A DNA stretch of 64,000 nt, from the NCBI GenBank assembly GCA_022414725.1, contig CM039462.1:44702945-44766944 (forward strand). The letters are read 5' to 3'. The notes below the pieces were generated by a model. It had not been told where the DNA came from. It did not search any database and saw nothing but the letters and a program-made list of their open reading frames with translations. A program made the position numbers and the translations under genes. How positions within the stretch are numbered: the stretch's first letter is position 1; every line of letters starts with the position of its first letter. This document shows positions 58,589 to 64,000 of the stretch, piece after piece. This stretch comes from Microglena sp. YARC. Its lineage: Eukaryota; Chlorophyta; Chlorophyceae; Chlamydomonadales; Chlamydomonadaceae.

Positions 58589-59059
58589 TCATGTGCACAT
58601 GAAGGGTCGCGCGTGATTCTCTTGGACCAGTATGTCGTTAACGCATTGTGTTGTTGTACATTTCTCGTCTAGGAATACGCGTGCTAGGACTCGTCCGTAC
58701 TTGTCGGACTTATTCGGAGTGCACTCTGCCCATGCGAAGTACGACGACGTACCGTCGTTGAAACGCTTCTTCAGTCTTCCTTCATCGAGGATAGGTGTTT
58801 CCGAACGGATCAAGAGTTGCGCTAGACGGTTGCGGGCATGTCGTCCTCTTACTCGATCTTCCCCGCGCATTTCCGGAGCGTCGATGCCGAATAGACGAAA
58901 CCTGAACTTTGCAAAACAGGCAGACGACGCCTCTAAGTTCCCAGATGGCACCTTAGTGATAGCGGTTATTGTGTCACCGTCATACACGTCAACGACCTTT
59001 ATGAGCACGCGGCCTGTGAGCGCGAAGTAATCGCAATTGTTTGACCAAAGCGATTCCAT
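58589..59059 (-). CDS. Staphylococcal-nuclease-like (thermonuclease) protein (156 aa)
   Basis: Starts at ATG 59059. The fold's landmarks are present: VYDGDT (Asp24, Asp27 and Asp29 region, calcium site), FRLFGIDAPE with Arg55 and Glu63, and DKYGRVLARVF with Arg123. These correspond to the three catalytic residues (Arg, Glu, Arg) of micrococcal nuclease, so it should cleave DNA or RNA with calcium. The N-terminus has no clear signal peptide, so it may act in the infected cell or in the virion. Length is normal for a single domain. It leads a minus-strand run with three membrane-protein genes. Its promoter would lie in 59060-59130, next to the short element at 59129. Confidence 0.88.
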   Translation of the reverse strand: MESLWSNNCDYFALTGRVLIKVVDVYDGDTITAITKVPSGNLEASSACFAKFRFRLFGIDAPEMRGEDRVRGRHARNRLAQLLIRSETPILDEGRLKKRFNDGTSSYFAWAECTPNKSDKYGRVLARVFLDEKCTTTQCVNDILVQENHARPFMCT

Positions 59060-59128
59060 TTTGTGAAATAATAAGCAGTGGTAGTGATGAGGAGCCCAGT
59101 AATGTTTACTTTAAAATACTTTATACTT

Positions 59129-59349
59129 TACAGTCAACGAAATACTAAAATTAAACCTAATGGTGTAGAAATCCACGGGGCAGTGGAACACCAATACGAT
59201 TTTGAATCAACAAATTGCAAGATGTTAACGAGAATATCGTTTTTTTTTTTAGTATTGAAGGACCAGCCTCACTTAAGCGATCGCCGGTACCGTGGCCCAA
59301 AATAACACCGTGTATTGGGATGTTTCATTTTAATGTTCCACCGACTGTA
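59129..59349. mobile_element. Non-autonomous TA-flanked element (221 bp)
   Basis: The left end is TACAGTCAACGAAATACTAA and the right end in reverse complement is TACAGTCGGTGGAACATTAA; both have outer TA. Inside, 59160-59240 is nearly identical to 38855-38935 (CCACGGGGCAGTGGAACACC and neighbours), and 59252-59330 matches parts of 39005-39195 (GGACCAGCC, CACTTAAGCGATCG, TATTGGGATG). It is therefore a shorter deletion form of the 437-bp element. It lies between divergently oriented genes, ending 13 bp before the ATG at 59363. Confidence 0.85.
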
Positions 59350-59362
59350 AATACATTTACAC

Positions 59363-59845
59363 ATGTTCGCGATTCCCAAGTATGTTATCCTATCAGTTGT
59401 GGCCGCCATGTTATGGGGTTCTTCGCATGTCATCGACAAACTCGCCCTGTATCACATGCCTCCTATCTCCGTAACTATACTCAAATATATTGGTTGTTTA
59501 TTTGTATCGTTGGTTGCATTTGCACTATTTTTTAGTAATTGTGTGAAGTCTCTCAGAAAAAATAACTCTTCAGAGAATAATATTGGCGTTGTCCGCATCC
59601 CCTCGCGCGGTGTCGTATTGTCTTTGATATCAGGGGTGGTAGGTGCCATAGGTATGTTCATGTTTGTGAATGCTCTCCTACTGAGCTCCGAACCCCATCT
59701 CGTCTCATCCATCGTGAGCATCGTGCCATTATTCAGTCTGATCATTGGGTTCTTATTTATCAAAGGAGTGCGCATAAGATTAAAACAAGTGATTGCGATG
59801 ATGGTCATTCTAGCAGGGGTGGTGATGCTGGCGACCCATTCCTGA
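59363..59845 (+). CDS. EamA/DMT-type membrane transporter, single-domain (160 aa)
   Basis: ATG 59363. The start MFAIPKYVILSVVAAMLWGSSHVIDK is the usual beginning of an EamA domain (WG.S near the first helix). About five membrane helices follow, including ISGVVGAIGMFMFVNALLLS, ending with the typical SIVSIVPLFSLIIGFLFIKG and VIAMMVILAGVVMLA. Standard members have two EamA domains and ten helices; this one has one, so it would act as a dimer, like small multidrug-resistance proteins. The substrate is unknown. A transposable element lies directly upstream and may have replaced or supplied promoter sequence. Confidence 0.8.
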   Translation: MFAIPKYVILSVVAAMLWGSSHVIDKLALYHMPPISVTILKYIGCLFVSLVAFALFFSNCVKSLRKNNSSENNIGVVRIPSRGVVLSLISGVVGAIGMFMFVNALLLSSEPHLVSSIVSIVPLFSLIIGFLFIKGVRIRLKQVIAMMVILAGVVMLATHS

Positions 59846-59965
59846 GAAATTTAAAAAAGTCCGCTGGGAGGCAGGAAAATTTTAAAAAATCGACGAGAGG
59901 TTGCAACGCCCATTTCATGTTTAAATTGCGTATAAGGATTTTCTTCTCTCAATGATAAACCCAAC

Positions 59966-60442
59966 ATGGCTCCTGTATATGCCAACCATGCGTACTCGTC
60001 CGCTCGAGCGAAGGAACTATACATAGCATTCTACCATGATGCCAAGACCATTTTGCGAACGATAACGAATGACGTTCCTGAGATGGCTGCGGAACTAAGC
60101 ATCGTTCTCGCTTTGATGAAGGTGTTGAAGAAGGTGAATGTACGCTTGCCGTTCAAGTACTACTATGTTATGATGGAGGGTCCCTTCGGGGACCATTTGC
60201 GCACGTGTGACAATAAATTCTTCATGGAGGACCCGCGTTTCGCTATCGATGGATACGATGCGCTGACGCAACTCATTCGCAAGCAGTTGAATCTTGTAGA
60301 CAGTGAGTACGTGTACTCCATTTTTGTATCGTTATCCAAGTTGTCGGCTCGATGCACTGATATCATCGAGCATAAGAAACTCAAGTACGATAACTGGAAG
60401 CCGCGGGTAGATATGGAACAGTTGGAAGAGAACCACCAGTAG
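59966..60442 (+). CDS. Hypothetical protein (158 aa)
   Basis: ATG 59966 (MAPVYANHAYSSARAKELYI) to 60442. Predicted as helical and soluble, with phrases such as AELSIVLALMKVLKKVN and LTQLIRKQLNLVDSEYVYSI. The family is not recognised. It follows the EamA gene by 120 bp of AT-rich sequence and is followed within 40 bp by the left end of the second Fanzor element, which therefore inserted just after its stop. Confidence 0.7.
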   Translation: MAPVYANHAYSSARAKELYIAFYHDAKTILRTITNDVPEMAAELSIVLALMKVLKKVNVRLPFKYYYVMMEGPFGDHLRTCDNKFFMEDPRFAIDGYDALTQLIRKQLNLVDSEYVYSIFVSLSKLSARCTDIIEHKKLKYDNWKPRVDMEQLEENHQ

Positions 60443-60478
60443 AACTACACTCAAAAGATTGTTGTATTGTACACAGTT

Positions 60479-60601
60479 TACACTCGAAGGAATACTAAAA
60501 TGAAACCGCTTTTTGGAGTGTACGGTACACCTTGTGGTGTAACCTAATGTTGTCGCGACCACCGGAGGGGGACCGAGTGGTGTCTACAACAATACGAGTT
60601 T
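60479..60601 (-). mobile_element. Left end and candidate guide-RNA region of the second Fanzor element
   Basis: TACACTCGAAGGAATACTAA then AATGAAAC is a terminal repeat with outer TA. The next 95 bp, which follow the Fanzor stop on the minus strand, share GGAGTGTACGG(T/C)ACACC and GGTGTAACC with 38818-38850, and can form hairpins (GGTTACACC against GGTGTACC). By analogy to other TnpB-like systems this would encode the guide-RNA scaffold. No right end for this element was found near 62.2 kb. Confidence 0.6.
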
Positions 60602-62206
60602 TTATTCATCAACAACAACAGAGCTGCTGTGGGCAAATGGAAGAGGTCGTCCTAGACCCATCAATTCCATGCAGTGCAGCCTTGCGATTGTGAGAGCAGA
60701 AGAGCGATCCCGGTCCGAGTAAGTGCTGGTTTCTGGAGAGAATCGCAGTCCTCGTACCTCTGGGTACCGCTCTATCGATTTTTGAGAATCGACAAGGGAA
60801 GTGGCGAAGCCACCCCTCCTGTGCTTCTCTTGTGCGCGTTTACGTTTATTGTACAACCTTACCCCTTAGTGGTCGCAATCAGCGACCTTTGGCATCGTTT
60901 TCGATTTCGTGTGACCAAAACGTTCACCACCCAACCTAAGCTTCACGTCTGCTGAACAAACGCTTGGGATCTTGTAAACACGTTCTTTTTCTTTACCCGT
61001 CTCCCACGACATAAGAGTCGTTTTGAACTCATCTGTCACAGAAACGTCCTCTTTGAAAATTCTTTTACACGATGCGAACATGGCCCCAGTGGGAACTGCA
61101 ACTTCTCCCGGTCCAGTAGGCTTCAGTTTCGTGATGGCAGATCCGTAGGCCACGCAAACCTTCATATCAGGAAGTTCTTTCATCATGCACCGCTTGATAC
61201 CCGCCCAGAAAGAGTCTTTGACCTTTCGTTTTCCGATGTAACGCTGCAAGTTGTCACGGGATTCTCGGCGTCGCAAAGCCAATCTCCACCACTCGTCAGA
61301 AAACTTAGCGTAATTTGACAAGTACGCGGAGATCTTATCCGTCCTCGATGTACTCAAAGCTGCTCCATTTTCACGCAGAGACTCCCACATAGGAATCATG
61401 TCAGCAAAACGCAGTTCCTTCTGCCTTGTCTGCTTCTTGATACCCGACTTGTGGTAAAATGCACCACGTGTCAGCTTCCATGTCTTATTTTTATCGTCTG
61501 CCAAATACGTTACCGTAGCGATGTTGCTCCGTCCTGGGTCCACACCCAGGACGACGATACCCATATCGGGCAATATCGTTTTAAGTGAGCCGTCGTATTT
61601 TTCTGCGATCTTGATACCTTCTTCTTTACGAGGCTTCTTACGGGTCTTCTTCAAATCTGAGACAAGGACCTGTACTGTCTTGCTGTACTGCATGCTCAAA
61701 GAGACTCCGTCAGTACAGATGCTGCAGTCGAAAACCCACCCATTCTTGACAGGTGGTTTTCTGAAGAAGGAACCTGCGACTGTTTTTCGGGCGTTCACAA
61801 GCGTGTCATACAAACCCTTTGCATGTCTGTACTCGTCAGTAGCCTTGATATCCTTAACATCATCATCGTACTGCTTCAGGACCGACTTGTATGCATCCCA
61901 TTCACCAGGACAACATGATTTTTTCTTCTTCTGTGCAGGCCTCTGGGGCAACATGAAGCTGTCGGGATTCTTTACATGTTCCCACTTGGAAAGCTCAACG
62001 ATGTTCTGGTCATTGGGGAACATGTGCCTGAACAGGTTCACGAGGGTCTTCAGGTCAAGGCGAACATGCACCCGTTGGACATTGAAGATGGGCATCAATC
62101 TGATACGACGTGCATCCATATCCTCCAACCGTGTCTGTATCCAATAATTAAACCGGACCATGGTCGGAAAGTCCATGTCTTTGCCATAGTTATGTTTGTG
62201 TCCCAA
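60602..62206 (-). pseudogene. Second Fanzor-type gene, premature stop and truncated start
   Basis: The main frame reads from about 62206 (nearest ATG 62176, MDFPTMVRFNYWI) to an in-frame TAA at 60866-60868; the same frame then continues to 60602. RuvC-I is VVLGVDPGRSNIA, then VCVAYGSAITK, then VTDEFKTT, all before the stop; the last catalytic Asp, in YSDRDRSSALTIARL, lies after it. So the stop removes the third catalytic residue unless it is read through. Compared with the first Fanzor it lacks about 200 N-terminal residues, and it also lacks zinc-ribbon cysteines. It is only distantly similar to the first. The 5' end abuts a fibre-gene fragment, suggesting recombination. Confidence 0.78.
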
Positions 62207-62426
62207 GATTCAAATAATTTCCCTTTGAATGATTAGCGTCGGTCGTCCCGAAGCGCACATACCTGTCCGTCTCGTCCGTCTTCAGTGTGGGCAATCCGGC
62301 TCCGCCGACCTCTGCGGTCGCGAACGAGTTCCATTCGGAAACGTCTCCCCCGCCTGCGGGAAGCTGTGACGTGTCCAAGTATATCTTCGGAGCCGTCAGA
62401 ATCAAGGGGTTTCTTAAGTTCTGCAT
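62190..62426 (-). pseudogene. N-terminal fragment of a fibre-like virion protein
   Basis: ATG 62426 (MQNLRNPLILTAPKIYLDTS) opens a frame with DVSEWNSFATAEVGG, DRYVRFGTTDAN and NYLNLG, a pattern of short strands and asparagines like the heads of fibre proteins elsewhere in the window. It stops at 62190, where similarity to Fanzor begins in another frame. No shaft or S74 domain follows. An ATG at about 62469 in a different frame gives an unlike peptide. It is probably what remains of a third fibre gene. Confidence 0.5.
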
Positions 62427-62479
62427 ACAATTGTTCTACAATATATATACTAAATATTTCTGAAATGTCCATGGTAGCT

Positions 62480-63247
62480 TTATACGTTGAAAAAAGAGAA
62501 TGCAAATCCGAATGACACGCCTGTAACGACTGAGATCGTCATTGCGTTGCGCAGGATGGACACCATTTCTTTATTTTTCCCCTCTTCTGGAGAGTAGGAA
62601 AGTGTAAATACCGCTGTCACTCCTGCGGCTAGTACTAGAAACTTTCTGAAGACTTCGAACGTCGTCCACGAATCGTGTCCGATAGTGAGCCAACGGATAT
62701 TTGTATATTTCTGATCGATTTTACCAAGGACAAAGCTGATAACGGTTACTATCCCGATGTGCAAAGCGGCTATGATTACTTTAATGTTCTTTATGTTCGT
62801 TTTGGGTAAGACGTACTTTGCGATGGAGAACATTACATGAATGGGCAAGATCATAGCACCCACGAACCACGGTACGGCACGGATGTCTATGGGACTGGGT
62901 ACAATCCATGGAATCTTACAAATTATATTGTACACCAAAGATTGGGGTTTCGATAGAACTATGGACAATGCCATAGCCGGTGTTTGGCGTAACCGCTTGA
63001 ACACAGAGGCCACATGGCACTTGTTCGTGTCCAGTACGAACGATACAACGTAAATGAAGGCAGATATGCACAACACTTTCAATGCAAACCACTCTGCATC
63101 CTCCAGGATTCTCGAAACTTTTTTCTTTTCATTTTTCTTATCATCCTTGTGGTAAACGTGGATGACTATATATAGTAGAACGATTGCAATACATAGTATC
63201 AGGATGGCATATAACTCCATGGCGTATGTGTTATTACAACGCGCCAT
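62480..63247 (-). CDS. Six-helix membrane protein (255 aa)
   Basis: ATG 63247 (MARCNNTYAMELYAILI), only 5 bp after the stop of the SWIB gene on the same strand; ATG 63220 is a possible second start. Six hydrophobic helices are visible: LYAILILCIAIVLLYIVIHV, FALKVLCISAFIYVVSFVL, VPWFVGAMILPIHVMFSIA, VIIAALHIGIVTVISFVLG, FLVLAAGVTAVFTLSY and ISVVTGVSFGFAFSFF. A Lys-rich loop (HKDDKKNEKKK) follows the first. No family is recognised. Tight linkage to the SWIB gene suggests shared expression. Confidence 0.75.
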   Translation of the reverse strand: MARCNNTYAMELYAILILCIAIVLLYIVIHVYHKDDKKNEKKKVSRILEDAEWFALKVLCISAFIYVVSFVLDTNKCHVASVFKRLRQTPAMALSIVLSKPQSLVYNIICKIPWIVPSPIDIRAVPWFVGAMILPIHVMFSIAKYVLPKTNIKNIKVIIAALHIGIVTVISFVLGKIDQKYTNIRWLTIGHDSWTTFEVFRKFLVLAAGVTAVFTLSYSPEEGKNKEMVSILRNAMTISVVTGVSFGFAFSFFNV

Positions 63248-63252
63248 AAGAT

Positions 63253-63945
63253 TTAGGCAACGGCGACCGGCTTGTCTGCAGGTTGTTGGTGCTGCCCCTT
63301 AATAACGGTGAAATGGGGGTTGATGTACCTCTGCATGTTGAAGTAGTTAAGAATCACGTCGTCTTCGATATTCAGCAGAGACTTCAGCTTTGCGTCGGGT
63401 ACGATAATGCGTCCATCATCTGGAGACTGTAACTTGTTCTCCTTGATATATAGGTTCAACCCCTGTACGACATCTTTCCTCGAGACCTGATTATCGACCG
63501 AAAGACCCAGGAACTGTGCCATAGACTCGGACATTGAGCCTAGGGCGACCTTGCGAGGAACGGTGCTGCTTGGCGAAGCCTTCTTCTTGCGTCCGCTTGA
63601 AATAGAAGCACTGTGCACCTTGCAGATGCGCACATACTCCTTTTGCAGGATCTTGGTAATAGCGACGGCGTCCTTCATAACAATCGAGATGCTGGCGATC
63701 TTGTCGGCGAGCTCACCCAACTTAGATGTCATGACATCCACCTCAGCGACTGAGGTTGAGGTTGAGGGGGTCACGGTCTCCGTAGTTGTAATGGTCTCTG
63801 CAGTGGTCTCAGGAATGGTAACAGGAATGGTAACAGGTGGTGTGGTGGTAGACGATGATGTGGCAATGTCGCCCTTTTTGATATTTGCCATCTTGGTGAC
63901 TTTCTTGACGTTGTTGGAGTTGGAGTTGGAGTTGGTGGTGGCCAT
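63253..63945 (-). CDS. SWIB/MDM2-domain protein (230 aa)
   Basis: ATG 63945 (MATTNSNSNSNNVKKVTKM). The first 80 residues are a Ser/Thr/Pro/Val-rich linker; a coiled helix follows (LADKIASISIVMKDAVAITK), then a Lys patch (SSGRKKKASP) and the SWIB domain from about residue 135, with SRKDVVQGLNLYIKENKLQ, GRIIVPDAKLKSLL and NYFNMQRYINPHF in the usual order. SWIB domains act in chromatin remodelling in eukaryotes; copies of this architecture are widespread in Nucleocytoviricota and are thought to affect transcription or virion chromatin. This is one of the best virus markers in the window. Confidence 0.88.
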   Translation of the reverse strand: MATTNSNSNSNNVKKVTKMANIKKGDIATSSSTTTPPVTIPVTIPETTAETITTTETVTPSTSTSVAEVDVMTSKLGELADKIASISIVMKDAVAITKILQKEYVRICKVHSASISSGRKKKASPSSTVPRKVALGSMSESMAQFLGLSVDNQVSRKDVVQGLNLYIKENKLQSPDDGRIIVPDAKLKSLLNIEDDVILNYFNMQRYINPHFTVIKGQHQQPADKPVAVA

Positions 63946-64000
63946 TGCGTTTTCTTTTTTGTTTGGGTAGATGAAGTATTGCAGAGGAATTTCTTTATAC
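63946..64000 (-). promoter_or_regulatory. Upstream region of the SWIB gene
   Basis: The 55 bases before the ATG, AT-rich on the minus strand (AAAAAAGAAAACGCA), would hold its promoter. No defined element can be assigned. Confidence 0.3.

Noticed and set aside
33199..64000. tRNA or rRNA genes
   Set aside because: Scanned by eye for T-loop-like GTTCRANNC with matching acceptor stems and for rRNA cores; none convincing.

Overview
The window holds two unlike pieces joined by a run of exactly 1,000 N (32199-33198). The left piece (1-32198) is repeat-rich eukaryotic DNA with almost no genes: two 49-bp satellites, non-LTR retrotransposon (LINE) fragments with a TGTAATG-type 3' tail, a ~220-bp tandem repeat, and a G/GT-rich satellite. 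The style of the LINE reverse transcriptase and its CCHC tail suggests a green-lineage or other protist/algal host, but this is inference. The right piece (33199-64000) is gene-dense, nearly intron-free and resembles a large dsDNA virus of the Nucleocytoviricota type: SWIB-domain protein, patatin-like phospholipase, staphylococcal-nuclease-like enzyme, tyrosine recombinase, S74-type fibre proteins, several small membrane proteins and Fanzor (eukaryotic/viral TnpB) genes. No capsid, polymerase or packaging gene is in view, so the virus lineage is not fixed. No host-virus junction is sequenced because the gap separates the two pieces.

Left piece: 1-6460 forward 49-bp satellite; 6461-10150 a very noisy inversion zone; 10151-17365 the same satellite reversed; 17366-19082 a second satellite with the same 49-bp unit length; 19083-21068 LINE fragments in an inverted arrangement; 21890-24545 ~220-bp tandem repeat; 24546-28130 mostly unidentified; 28131-32198 G-rich repeat running into the gap.

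Right piece: 33199-38300 is heavily decayed (a protein-kinase relic and relics of two mobile-element types). From 38364 come a fibre gene interrupted by a 437-bp element, a large membrane protein, a conserved virion-type protein, an unknown protein, a tyrosine recombinase and a long repeat-rich S74 fibre, most of them broken by frameshifts. At 49724-52931 sits a compact transposon: an IS630/Tc1-mariner-type DDE transposase followed by an intact 686-residue Fanzor, bounded by TA-flanked inverted ends. After it come a membrane-anchored protein, a small virion-like protein, a patatin, a minus-strand run of membrane proteins plus a nuclease, an EamA-type protein, an unknown protein, a second damaged Fanzor, a fibre fragment, a six-helix membrane protein and the SWIB protein.

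The most interesting system is the family of TA-flanked elements whose ends begin TACAGTC or TACACT(C/T)G. It includes the transposase-Fanzor element, a second Fanzor type, two short non-autonomous derivatives (one inside a fibre gene, one just before an EamA gene) and several isolated ends. The many frameshifts and two in-frame stops may mean a decaying endogenous virus, or partly a noisy long-read assembly; the sequence alone cannot settle this.
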